From Pseudomonadota bacterium (GTDB lineage Bacteria > Pseudomonadota > Alphaproteobacteria > Rhizobiales > Xanthobacteraceae), in NCBI GenBank assembly GCA_023386635.1, contig JAEWJH010000090.1:1-9226 (forward strand): 9,226 nt of DNA, in the 5' to 3' direction. This document shows, one piece after another, positions 1 to 8,706 of the stretch. The position numbers and the translations under genes are program-made. The stretch's first letter is position 1. Each line of letters begins with the position of its first letter. The notes beneath the pieces were generated by a model. That model was given only the letters and a program-made list of their open reading frames with translations. It was not told the DNA's origin and ran no database searches.

Positions 1-2805
1 GGCCGCATCGGCCATCTGACGCCCGTTCATGCCGCCCGGCAAACCCACGTCCGTGACGAGCAAATCGATGCGCACGTTGGACTGGAGAATTTTCAGACCC
101 GCGATGCTGTCCGCCGCTTCGATGGCGCTGCAGCCGAGCTCTTCGAGCAGGTCGGTAATCAGCATCCGCACCGTCGGCTCATCGTCGACGACCAGCACGG
201 TCTGGTTCTTTGCCGGCGTGGGTGAGTGCGATGCCGAAGGAGGAACCGGCGTATCCTCGACCTCGCCGTAATAACGCGGCAGATAAAGGCATACGGTCGT
301 CCCCGTGCCGACTTCAGAATAGATGCGCACTTGGCCGCCGGACTGGCGCACGAAACCATAAATCATGGACAGTCCGAGGCCTGTGCCTTGGCCGATCGGC
401 TTGGTCGTGAAGAACGGCTCGAACGCCTGGGCGATGACGTCCGGCGTCATTCCGCTCCCGGTATCCGTGACGCAGACAGACAGATATTGGCCTGGGTCCA
501 TCTCGTGCGTCCGGCCTGCTGCGTCGTCGATCCATTTGTTCGCCGTCTCGATGGTGATCCGCCCGCCGGTGGGCATGGCATCGCGGCTATTGATGCACAA
601 ATTAAGCAAGGCGTTTTCGAGTTGGTTCGGATCGATGAAGGTCGGCCAGATGCCCGACGTGCCCACGACCTCGAGAGCGATCGACGGTCCGACGGTACGG
701 CGAATGAGGTCTTCGATGCCGCTGATCAGCTTGTTCACGTTGGTGGGTTGCGGCGTGAGAGTCTGCCGCCGGGAGAACGCGAGCAGCCGATGCGTGAGAC
801 TGGCGGCGCGCTTCGCCGCGCCCTGCGCAGCGGTGGCATAACGCTCGATGTCGTTGAAACGGCCTTGCTTGATCCGCGATTGAATGAGTTCAAGGCTCCC
901 GGACATGCCGGCAAGCAGGTTGTTGAAATCGTGTGCGAGGCCTCCCGTCAGTTGGCCTACGGCTTCCATCTTTTGTGATTGTCGCAACGACTCCTCGGCC
1001 GCGGCGAGCGCCGCCGCGTTTTCCTTTTCCGCGGTGATGTCGCGTGCGGTAGAAAACAACCTGTTGCCTTCCGGCACCGCAACCCAGGACAGCCAGCGAT
1101 AAGTGCCGTTTTTGTCGCGATAGCGGTTTTCAAAGTCGAAGACGGGCAGTCCCTGTGCGACCTTTTCAAAAGCGCCGTGGCTTTTTTCAATATCTTCGGG
1201 ATGAAGGAAGTCCGCGAACGGCGCGCCAATCATGTCCGATTCGGCCCACCCGAGCGTTGTTTCCCACGCCGGATTGATGCGGGCGAAGCGCCCGGTTTCC
1301 AGGTCGATGACCGACAGAAGATGGGGGCTGACCTGCCATGTCGTTCCGCGCTCCGATGAGCGTTCCACGATCTGACGCTCCAGATCGGCGTTGAGCGCGC
1401 GCAGATTTTCTTCAGCGACTCTACGTGCGGTAATATCGAAGCTTGCGCCGGGAAAACGGTTTGGTCGTCCATCCGGCGAGAGCGTGGTTTGGCCCCGCGC
1501 CACGACCCAGCGGACATGCCCGTCCGGCTGGACAAGACGATATTCGGAATCGAATGGCTTTCCGGTTTTCAGGGCGGCAGCGATTTCGGCCTGAACGCGC
1601 GCGCTGTCATCGGGATGAAGAGCGTTAAAAAATGTGGCAATAGGTGCGCCGGCTTTCGCCAATTCGGGATCGACGTTGTAAAGCCGCGCGAACCGTTCAT
1701 CGGCGACGACGAGATTGGTTTCGATATTCCAATCCCAGATACCGACCCCGCTGCCGGCCGCGAGAGCGAGCTCCAGTCGCTCGCGATTGGCGCGGATTTC
1801 CGCTTCGGAATGAGCCCGCTCGATATGCGCCCACGAACGTTCCGTGACCTCGCCGATCAGTGCGAGTTCACCTGCGGTCCAGACATGCGGGGCTTTGTGA
1901 TTGATCGCCATCATGGCCGTGAGACGGCCTTCCTTGACCAGCGGCATGCAGATGGTGGCGCTGATTCCGATGTTCTGGAACGTCGCGGCTTCTTCGGGCG
2001 CCAGTTCTTTCAAACTGTCGTTGATGACAAGCGGCTTCCCGGCGCCGAGGTTCTCGACCGCCATTTTACCGAAGTCGGCGAGACGGTAATGCCCGACGAT
2101 ATGTCTGGCGTCGGGCGCGGCCCAGTCGCCACGGACGGTGAAGCCATTCTGGTCTTCGTCCATGTCGGCATAGGCGCAACTGGTGACACCGAGATACTCG
2201 CCCACCATACGTGTCGTGATAGCCAGAATTGAATCGGCGTCGCTGGTCTTTGTGGTTTCCTTGCCGAGCCGGTCGAGGAATTCCAGCCGCCGCTGGTTTT
2301 CATTCAGCTCGATGGCTGCGTAATGCGCTTCCGTAATGACGACGACGATGGCGATGACGCCGATCGGCGTTCCGTCCTCACTCAGGACCGGCGAATAGTC
2401 CAGATTGAACCAGACGTGCTCCGGTTCCGCCGAACCGGAGCGATACAGCACAAGCTCAAAGTCGCGATAGGATAGCGTTTCGCCGCGACCGAGAACGACC
2501 TTCATGATGTTGTCGTTGAAGTCGGCGACTTCGGGCCAGCCTTCGCGCACCGCGGACCCGAGCAGGGCGGGATGGCGGGTGCCGGCGAACTTCGAATACG
2601 CGTCGTTGTAGATCATCGTGCCCGGCTCGCCCCACAACGACACCATGGGGACAGGGGAGCGCAGCATCAACGCGACGGTTGTCTTGATGGTAGCTGGCCA
2701 GCCCTCAATCGGGCCGAGCGGGGTCTTCGACCAGTCGAAAGCAGCGATGGCTTCCGCTAATTCGCCTCCGCCGGCGAGAAAATTCACTTTGGGATTGCGG
2801 GCCAT
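1..2805 (-). CDS. Hybrid sensor histidine kinase, PAS-GAF-PAS-PAS-HisKA-HATPase-REC (C-terminus cut by window edge)
   Basis: I translated the reverse complement by hand: 935 codons run without a stop to base 1, so the 3' end lies outside the window. Domains in order: an N-terminal PAS-like sensor (residues about 20-165) opening with the DWSKTPLGPIEGWP signature; GAF (about 176-330); PAS (about 341-460); PAS (about 495-592); HisKA with phospho-acceptor His625 in GGLAHDFNNLL; HATPase with the N box near 732-742, DTGSGM at 781 and GTGLGLSM at 807; a Pro/Ser-rich linker (about 852-868); and a receiver with acidic pair Asp874-Asp875 and predicted phospho-Asp919 in TDVGLPGG. I see no signal peptide or membrane segment, so it should be cytosolic. 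By family knowledge it autophosphorylates on His and passes phosphate to its own receiver; the ligand is unknown. The ATG at 2805 is chosen because an in-frame TAA lies four codons upstream (2815-2817). No clear Shine-Dalgarno sequence precedes it. Confidence 0.93.
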   Translation of the reverse strand, partial: MARNPKVNFLAGGGELAEAIAAFDWSKTPLGPIEGWPATIKTTVALMLRSPVPMVSLWGEPGTMIYNDAYSKFAGTRHPALLGSAVREGWPEVADFNDNIMKVVLGRGETLSYRDFELVLYRSGSAEPEHVWFNLDYSPVLSEDGTPIGVIAIVVVITEAHYAAIELNENQRRLEFLDRLGKETTKTSDADSILAITTRMVGEYLGVTSCAYADMDEDQNGFTVRGDWAAPDARHIVGHYRLADFGKMAVENLGAGKPLVINDSLKELAPEEAATFQNIGISATICMPLVKEGRLTAMMAINHKAPHVWTAGELALIGEVTERSWAHIERAHSEAEIRANRERLELALAAGSGVGIWDWNIETNLVVADERFARLYNVDPELAKAGAPIATFFNALHPDDSARVQAEIAAALKTGKPFDSEYRLVQPDGHVRWVVARGQTTLSPDGRPNRFPGASFDITARRVAEENLRALNADLERQIVERSSERGTTWQVSPHLLSVIDLETGRFARINPAWETTLGWAESDMIGAPFADFLHPEDIEKSHGAFEKVAQGLPVFDFENRYRDKNGTYRWLSWVAVPEGNRLFSTARDITAEKENAAALAAAEESLRQSQKMEAVGQLTGGLAHDFNNLLAGMSGSLELIQSRIKQGRFNDIERYATAAQGAAKRAASLTHRLLAFSRRQTLTPQPTNVNKLISGIEDLIRRTVGPSIALEVVGTSGIWPTFIDPNQLENALLNLCINSRDAMPTGGRITIETANKWIDDAAGRTHEMDPGQYLSVCVTDTGSGMTPDVIAQAFEPFFTTKPIGQGTGLGLSMIYGFVRQSGGQVRIYSEVGTGTTVCLYLPRYYGEVEDTPVPPSASHSPTPAKNQTVLVVDDEPTVRMLITDLLEELGCSAIEAADSIAGLKILQSNVRIDLLVTDVGLPGGMNGRQMADAA

Positions 2806-3201
2806 GATCTGCGTTTATTTATCTTGATTCAGCCCGTTAGGAAATCAACGGAGAGTGCGCACCGAGCCGGGCCACAACGCCGTCGCTGCGTTTAGGTTTC
2901 GTGCGACGTGACCGCTCGCTGCGCCATCGGATGCCTTTTTGCACCGGCGCGCGCCACGGTTTCCCCGCAACAGGCCCTGGGGTGGAGCCGGACGCGATGT
3001 GGCGATCGGGTCGGGCAGGTCGCTTTTCCAGGATTCCAGAGGTGATCCCCAGAGATGATTGTTTACCGCCCGGGCTTTGGAACTTGCGCCAACGGGTCGG
3101 CGCCGTTACATGAGCGCCATTCCCATACAAAGCCGCCTGGAACCCGCCGGACGCTCAAGTCCCGAGTTTGGTCCCCGGTTTGAGCTTGTCGAGAGGTTGC
3201 G
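2806..3201. other. Divergent intergenic region (396 bases) between the kinase and ettA
   Basis: I see no gene here that I believe. The region must hold the promoters of both divergent genes. The 30 bases next to the kinase start are AT-rich relative to the surroundings. Near ettA, arms GCTCAA (3153-3158) and TTGAGC (3180-3185) could form a leader hairpin just before the ribosome binding site GAGAGG (3191-3196). A weak sigma-70-like pair, TTGCGC (3084-3089) and TTACAT (3106-3111), is possible but poor. The open frames in this stretch are rich in Arg, Pro and Gly and look like chance frames. Confidence 0.5.
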
Positions 3202-4857
<1,656 letters not shown>

Positions 4858-4881
4858 CGGAAATGTGGTAAGGTGCCTGCC

Positions 4882-5082
4882 ATGACCGAGACCGAAAACC
4901 TCGTCCTGGAGCACCTGCGGCACATCCGTGCTGCGGTCGACAGCACGCGCGAGGACATTCGCGAGATCAAAGGTCGGCTCGGCATCCTTGAAAATCAATA
5001 TGCCAACCTGTCGAACCGGCTCGACCGGCTCGATGCCCGCGTAGAGCGGATCGAACACCGGTTGGAACTCGCCGACGTCTAG
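4882..5082 (+). CDS. Small charged coiled-coil protein, function unknown
   Basis: A 66-residue protein beginning MTETENLVLEHLRHIR and almost entirely predicted helix. From about residue 35 a heptad-like run of Leu/Val/Ile alternates with Arg, Asp and Glu (LSNRLDRLDARVERIEHRL), which suggests a dimeric or trimeric coiled coil. It has no membrane segment, no Cys and no catalytic motif. I prefer ATG at 4882 to the in-frame GTG at 4873 because TAAGG (4869-4873) sits eight bases before the ATG, and the GTG would overlap that site. It begins 24 bases after the ettA stop and ends 68 bases before the next ABC-F gene, so all three are probably co-transcribed. I have a vague memory of similar short proteins in Rhizobiales, but I know of no proven role. 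A function at the ribosome or with the neighbouring ATPases would be a guess from location only. Confidence 0.8.
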   Translation: MTETENLVLEHLRHIRAAVDSTREDIREIKGRLGILENQYANLSNRLDRLDARVERIEHRLELADV

Positions 5083-5150
5083 AGACGCGGCATTCGCCCC
5101 AAAATCCTCTGCGCAACGCGCATCGAGACGCGCCTGCATCGTGATTGCCC

Positions 5151-6773
5151 ATGATCCGCCTCGACAGCATCAGCAAGCAGAACGGCCACCAGATCCTGTT
5201 CATCGAGGCGTCGGCGGCGTTGCAGCGCGGCGAGAAGATCGGCCTCGTCGGACCGAACGGCGCCGGCAAGTCGACCCTGTTCCGCATGATCGCCGGCGAG
5301 GACCAGCCCGACGAAGGACAAGTGTCGGTCGATCGCGGCATCACCATCGGTTATTTCAGCCAGGATGTGGGCGAGATGGCGGGCCAGAGCGCGGTCGCCG
5401 CGGTGATGGACGGCGCCGGCCCGGTCTCGGGCGTCGCGGCCGAACTGCGCGACCTCGAAGCGGCGATGACCGATCCCGATCGCGCCGACGAGATGGAGGC
5501 GATCCTCGAGCGCTACGGCGAGGTGCAGGGCCGTTTCCAGGACCTCGACGGCTATGCGCTCGATGCGCGCGCGCGCGAGGTGCTCGCAGGTTTGGGTTTC
5601 TCGCAGGAGATGATGGAAGGCGATGTCGGCGCGCTCTCCGGCGGCTGGAAGATGCGCGTCGGTCTCGCCCGCATCCTCTTGATGCGGCCGGACGCGATGC
5701 TGCTCGACGAGCCGTCGAACCATCTCGATCTCGAAAGCCTGATCTGGCTCGAACAGTTCCTGAAAGGCTACGAGGGCGCGCTGCTGATGACCTCGCACGA
5801 CCGCGAGTTCATGAACCGCATCGTCGACAAGATCATCGAGATCGACGCCGGCACGCTCACCACCTATTCCGGCGATTACGAATTCTACGAGCAGCAGCGC
5901 GCGCTGTCGGAAAAGCAGCAGCAGGCGCAGTTCGAGCGTCAGCAGGCGATGCTCGCCAAGGAGATCAAGTTCATCGAGCGGTTCAAGGCGCGCGCCTCGC
6001 ATGCCGCGCAGGTGCAGAGCCGGGTCAAGAAGCTGGAGAAGATCGAGCGGGTCGAGCCGCCGCGGCGGCGCGAGACCGTGCAGTTCGATTTTCCGCCGGC
6101 GCCGCGCTCGGGCGAGGATGTCGCGACACTCAAGAACGTCAGCAAGAGCTACGGCTCGCTGCGCATCTATGACGGCCTCGACTTCCAGGTGCGCCGGCGC
6201 GAGCGCTGGTGCGTGATGGGCGTCAACGGCGCTGGCAAGTCGACGCTGCTGAAGCTGATCGCCGGCACGGCAGAGCCCGACGCCGGCAGCGTCGCGGTCG
6301 GTGGCAGCGTCAAGATGGGCTACTTCGCGCAGCACGCCATGGACCTGCTCGACGGCGAGCGCACCGTGTTCGAGGCGCTGGAGGATGCGTTTCCGCAAGC
6401 GGGGCAGGGCTCGCTGCGCACGCTCGCCGGCTGCTTCGGCTTCTCCGGCGATGATGTCGAGAAGCGCTGCCGCATTCTGTCCGGCGGCGAGAAGGCGCGG
6501 CTCGTCATGGCGCTGATGCTCTACGATCCGCCGAATTTCCTGGTGCTCGACGAGCCGACCAACCATCTCGACATGGCGACCAAGGAGATGCTGATCAAGG
6601 CGCTGGCGGATTTCGAGGGCACCATGCTGTTCGTGTCGCACGACCGGCACTTCCTCGCCGCGCTGTCGAACCGCGTGCTGGAACTGACGCCGGAAGGCGT
6701 GCATGCCTATGGCGGCGGCTACACCGAGTATGTCGCGCGCACCGGCCACGAGGCGCCGGGCCTGCGCAGTTAG
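5151..6773 (+). CDS. ABC-F family ATPase, YheS/Uup-like
   Basis: A 540-residue protein with two ABC ATPase domains and no membrane segments. Domain 1: Walker A GPNGAGKST (34-42), signature LSGGWKMR (from 162), Walker B LLDEPSNHLD with Glu187. Domain 2: Walker A GVNGAGKST (357-365), signature LSGGEKAR (from 443), Walker B LVLDEPTNHLD with Glu468. The linker (about 245-305, containing FIERFKARASHAAQVQSRVK) resembles the tRNA-facing linker of YheS. The SGGW form of the first signature and the phrases GYFAQH and SGGEKARLV also point to YheS. Unlike YheS and Uup (about 635 residues), it stops soon after domain 2 and lacks the C-terminal coiled-coil extension. ABC-F proteins act on the ribosome rather than in transport; the role of this one is not known. 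I chose ATG at 5151 because it matches the usual family N-terminus (MIRLDSISK). TTG at 5145 and GTG at 5141 are alternatives, and no start has a good Shine-Dalgarno sequence. Confidence 0.92.
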   Translation: MIRLDSISKQNGHQILFIEASAALQRGEKIGLVGPNGAGKSTLFRMIAGEDQPDEGQVSVDRGITIGYFSQDVGEMAGQSAVAAVMDGAGPVSGVAAELRDLEAAMTDPDRADEMEAILERYGEVQGRFQDLDGYALDARAREVLAGLGFSQEMMEGDVGALSGGWKMRVGLARILLMRPDAMLLDEPSNHLDLESLIWLEQFLKGYEGALLMTSHDREFMNRIVDKIIEIDAGTLTTYSGDYEFYEQQRALSEKQQQAQFERQQAMLAKEIKFIERFKARASHAAQVQSRVKKLEKIERVEPPRRRETVQFDFPPAPRSGEDVATLKNVSKSYGSLRIYDGLDFQVRRRERWCVMGVNGAGKSTLLKLIAGTAEPDAGSVAVGGSVKMGYFAQHAMDLLDGERTVFEALEDAFPQAGQGSLRTLAGCFGFSGDDVEKRCRILSGGEKARLVMALMLYDPPNFLVLDEPTNHLDMATKEMLIKALADFEGTMLFVSHDRHFLAALSNRVLELTPEGVHAYGGGYTEYVARTGHEAPGLRS

Positions 6774-6780
6774 CGAAACC

Positions 6781-6817
6781 ATAACCATGCGCGAGACGCA
6801 TGGTTATCGCGGCTTTT
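6781..6817 (+). terminator. Perfect 11-bp hairpin after the ABC-F gene, probable terminator
   Basis: Arms ATAACCATGCG (6781-6791) and CGCATGGTTAT (6797-6807) are fully complementary around a five-base CGAGA loop. They begin seven bases after the ABC-F stop codon. A short T run (6814-6817) follows six bases after the stem, so this is not a textbook intrinsic terminator. The position between two genes favours transcript end formation or 3' end protection. An operator for the downstream cyclase gene is the alternative. Confidence 0.5.
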
Positions 6818-6920
6818 ACCGAACCTCGTAAACCAATCTTAGCGGACGGCGCCTATCACAGCGGCAGGCTTTCCTCCTGCTTCAGCGGTTCCGCGCGCCA
6901 TTTCTTTTTTCCACAATCCC

Positions 6921-8057
6921 ATGCAAGCGGCCATCCTCGCACTGTTCGCGGCGAACGCAGTCATTCTGGCTGTGATGGCGCTGGCATTTTTCGCGGCATG
7001 GCTCGGCCGGCGGCAGGAGCGCTACTGGCTGTCGTGGATCGTCGCCAATCTGGTGCTGGTTGCATCGATGGTGTGTTTCACGCTGCTGCCGGTCGATCGC
7101 TTCGGCGTCCTGCTGGCGTTGGCGAACAGTCTGCTGGTGCTCGGCCTCGGCTTTCGCTGGCGCGCGGCGCGCCAGTTCAACGGCCGCGCAGCGCCGCTGC
7201 GCATCGTCGTGCTGCCGGCGCTGCTCGCCCTGAGTCTCTACTTCATGCCGGGGCTGGTGCCGCATGCGGCGCGGTTTCTCATCGTCAACGGCGTATTCGC
7301 GGTATTGACCGGGATCGTCTGTTACGAATTTGCGCGCGACTGGCGGGATCGTCTGCCGTCGCGATACGGATTGATCGCCGCCTACGGCGTGATCTCCATC
7401 GGCTTCGCGGTGCGCGCGGGGCAGAGTGTCGTGCTCGGCATGCCGATCACCACGGCGTTGCCGGACGATGTGATGCTGCTGGTCGGCGTCTCGCTCGGCC
7501 TGTTCCACACGGTCGGCAGCGGCGCGTTCGCGTTGTCGATCGCTTATGAGCGTGGCGCGCGCGTGCTGCGCGAGGCGGCGATGCGCGATCCGCTTACCGG
7601 TCTTTACAATCGCCGCGCCTTCGAGCGGCAGTTGCAGCAGCACATGGCGGCCGACGAGCCGTTCGCGGTGGTGTTCCTCGACGTCGATCGTTTCAAGGAG
7701 GTCAACGACCGCTATGGCCATGCGGCCGGCGACACCGCGCTGCGCGATTGCGCCGAGGTGATGCTGCGCACCTTGCGGCCGACCGACGTGGTGGCCCGGA
7801 TCGGCGGCGAGGAGTTCGCGGCGATCCTGCCGGACCTGTCGTCGGAGGATGCTTATGAGGTGGTGGAGCGCGTGCGCAGCGCCGTGGAGAGTCACGAAGT
7901 CATCAGCCACGGCAGCCGGTTCGCGATCACGCTGTCCGGCGGCATGACCCATAGCACGCATCGGCTCGACGACATCGCCAAGCTGATGCGCGCGGCCGAC
8001 GCCGGCCTCTATCGCGCCAAGCAGGCCGGCCGCAACCGGATCGTCCGGGCGGCGTGA
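6921..8057 (+). CDS. Membrane-bound diguanylate cyclase (GGDEF domain)
   Basis: A 378-residue protein. The N-terminal half has about seven hydrophobic segments (roughly 3-27, 36-57, 61-78, 92-109, 117-135, 148-166 and 182-206), which form the membrane sensor. The GGDEF domain begins at DPLTGLYNRRAFE (Asp223) and carries LDVDRFKEVNDRYGH, the active-site loop GGEEF (295-299) and the closing ADAGLYRAKQAGRN. An intact inhibitory site RPTD (286-289) lies exactly five residues before GGEEF, so product feedback by c-di-GMP is expected. It should make c-di-GMP from two GTP at the inner membrane face, with the signal sensed in or near the membrane. There is no EAL or HD-GYP domain. ATG at 6921 lets the first membrane helix start at residue 3, but it is preceded by pyrimidine-rich sequence without a Shine-Dalgarno site, so a leaderless or weakly initiated message is possible. 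Its stop lies nine bases from that of the convergent SelW-like gene. Confidence 0.93.
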   Translation: MQAAILALFAANAVILAVMALAFFAAWLGRRQERYWLSWIVANLVLVASMVCFTLLPVDRFGVLLALANSLLVLGLGFRWRAARQFNGRAAPLRIVVLPALLALSLYFMPGLVPHAARFLIVNGVFAVLTGIVCYEFARDWRDRLPSRYGLIAAYGVISIGFAVRAGQSVVLGMPITTALPDDVMLLVGVSLGLFHTVGSGAFALSIAYERGARVLREAAMRDPLTGLYNRRAFERQLQQHMAADEPFAVVFLDVDRFKEVNDRYGHAAGDTALRDCAEVMLRTLRPTDVVARIGGEEFAAILPDLSSEDAYEVVERVRSAVESHEVISHGSRFAITLSGGMTHSTHRLDDIAKLMRAADAGLYRAKQAGRNRIVRAA

Positions 8058-8066
8058 GTGAGGCTG

Positions 8067-8285
8067 CTATCGGCGCGCGATCGCGTCGATCTCCGCATCG
8101 GTCGGAAACCGGCCAAGGGCCTGTTTGGAGAATGTCAGTTCTCCGTTCACGGCGATCTCGAACACGCCGCCCGACGAGCGGATGAGTTCGACTTCGGCGC
8201 CGGTTCGTTCGCGTAGTCTGGCCCCCGCACGGAGCGCTTTGGGCTCGTAGCCTCAACTGCCGCAGTAGTGGATGGTGATGAGCAT
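8067..8285 (-). CDS. SelW-like (Rdx family) protein, probable selenoprotein with in-frame TGA
   Basis: Reading the reverse complement from ATG at 8285 gives 72 residues if the TGA at 8253-8255 is read as selenocysteine (Sec11), ending at TAG (8067-8069). The start MLITIHYCGS-U-GYEPKAL matches the Rdx thioredoxin-like family (SelW, SelT, SelH): strand, then CxxU, then the GY-x-PK helix start. The later stretch SSGGVFEIAVNGELTFSK and the GRFPTDAEI ending also match SelW-type proteins in order and spacing. Homologues act in thiol redox chemistry; the substrate here is unknown. GAGG (8291-8294) lies five bases before the ATG. A SECIS-like hairpin follows the TGA (see its own entry). The frame is clean on both sides of the TGA and the protein is full length for the family, which argues against decay. 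The alternatives are a nonsense mutation in a Cys-type gene, or TGA readthrough. Sec use needs selA, selB, selC and selD elsewhere in the genome, and none is in this window. Confidence 0.82.
8221..8235 (-). promoter_or_regulatory. Candidate bacterial SECIS hairpin inside the SelW-like gene
   Basis: On the minus strand, GCTCC (18-22 bases after the TGA) can pair with GGGGC (28-32), one pair being G-U. They close a five-base loop GUGCG at positions 23-27. Bacterial SECIS elements are known to lie just after the UGA, with the apical loop about 16-37 bases downstream and a G near the start of the loop (GU in E. coli fdhF). This hairpin meets those rules. Flanking GCCC/GGGC pairing offers an alternative fold, so the exact structure is uncertain. 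SelB would be the partner. Confidence 0.55.
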
Positions 8286-8380
8286 GGGTGCCTCGCCTGT
8301 GTCGTCATGAGGTAAGAGCGGGGACCTCGATTGCAAGGGTCATGCGGGCACGCTGGCGGCGAGAGCGGCGCGCCCGCCTT

Positions 8381-8420
8381 ATGGTTCGAGGCGCATCGCT
8401 GACGCGATGCCCTCACCATG
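8381..8420 (+). repeat. Palindromic element, family 1, copy 1
   Basis: An imperfect palindrome with outer arms ATGGT (8381-8385) and ACCAT (8415-8419), GAG/CTC inside, and inner arms GCATCG (8393-8398) and CGATGC (8405-8410). It is the same type as the elements at 8641-8681 (opposite orientation) and 8707-8789. A separate small hairpin (GAGAGAG 8428-8434 with CTCTCTC 8443-8449) follows directly. Confidence 0.75.
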
Positions 8421-8454
8421 CGGCTGCGAGAGAGGGCGCCGACTCTCTCACCAC

Positions 8455-8608
8455 GTCATCACCGGGCATAGCCGTTCTGAGAACGGCGTTGCTACGAACG
8501 CCTATGTCCCGGTGATCCGGGCAAGCGGGCACCGTGCCAGCCTAAGCGGGATGGCCGGGACATCAGGGCGTTTACGCCCGTCTTCGACGGGCCATGCCCG
8601 GCCATGAC
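8455..8608 (+). repeat. Double-hairpin palindromic element, family 2, copy 1
   Basis: The element begins GTCATCACCGGGCATAG and ends CCCGGCCATGAC. The left hairpin has TCACCGGG pairing with CCCGGTGA and an inner stem GCCGTTC/GAACGGC (8471-8487). The right hairpin has ATGGCCGGG (8551-8559) pairing with CCCGGCCAT (8597-8605), enclosing GGGCG/CGCCC and CCCGTC/GACGGG stems. A spacer with GCCTAAGCGGGATG joins the two. It matches the copy at 8819-8941 in layout and in most bases outside the arm tips. Confidence 0.82.
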
Positions 8609-8640
8609 GGAGAGAGCCGAGCCTAACTCTCACTCCGCCT

Positions 8641-8681
8641 CATCCTGAGGAGCATCGCGCAGCGATGCGTCTCGAAGGATG
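8641..8681 (-). repeat. Palindromic element, family 1, copy 2 (inverted)
   Basis: Outer arms CATCCT (8641-8646) and AGGATG (8676-8681); inner arms GCATCGC (8652-8658) and GCGATGC (8662-8668). Read on the minus strand it aligns with copy 1, with GG/CC in the outer arms swapped to CC/GG so that pairing is kept. Confidence 0.75.
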
Positions 8682-8706
8682 CGGCGGCCCCGGTCCCACA
8701 GCCGCC

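Noticed and set aside
226..2232. Plus-strand open frames of about 250 codons (226-978 and 1489-2232)
   Set aside because: They lie opposite the hybrid kinase, whose minus-strand frame shows every expected kinase motif in order.
2837..3130. A 97-codon minus-strand open frame in the kinase-ettA gap
   Set aside because: Its composition is Arg/Pro/Gly/Ser-rich with no domain and no good ribosome binding site, and the region must hold two divergent promoters.
4873..4881. GTG start nine bases upstream for the coiled-coil protein
   Set aside because: It overlaps the likely ribosome binding site TAAGG of the ATG at 4882, and the extra residues (Met-Pro-Ala) add nothing recognisable.
5079..6788. A 569-codon open frame on the minus strand opposite the second ABC-F gene
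   Set aside because: Same reasons: repetitive Arg/Ala/Leu/Asp composition and a fully conserved ATPase on the other strand.
6882..7961. A 359-codon minus-strand open frame opposite the diguanylate cyclase
   Set aside because: Its composition is dominated by Arg, Gln, His and Ala with no domain; the plus-strand GGDEF protein is clear.
8253..8255. Reading the TGA as a simple nonsense mutation that makes a SelW pseudogene
   Set aside because: Not fully excluded, but the TGA falls exactly at the catalytic position, the rest of the frame is intact and a SECIS-like hairpin follows, so selenocysteine is the better reading.
8147..8419. A minus-strand open frame overlapping the SelW-like gene in another frame
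   Set aside because: It shows no family features and runs into repeat DNA, whereas the overlapping SelW-like frame has a CxxU motif, an SD site and a family-length protein.
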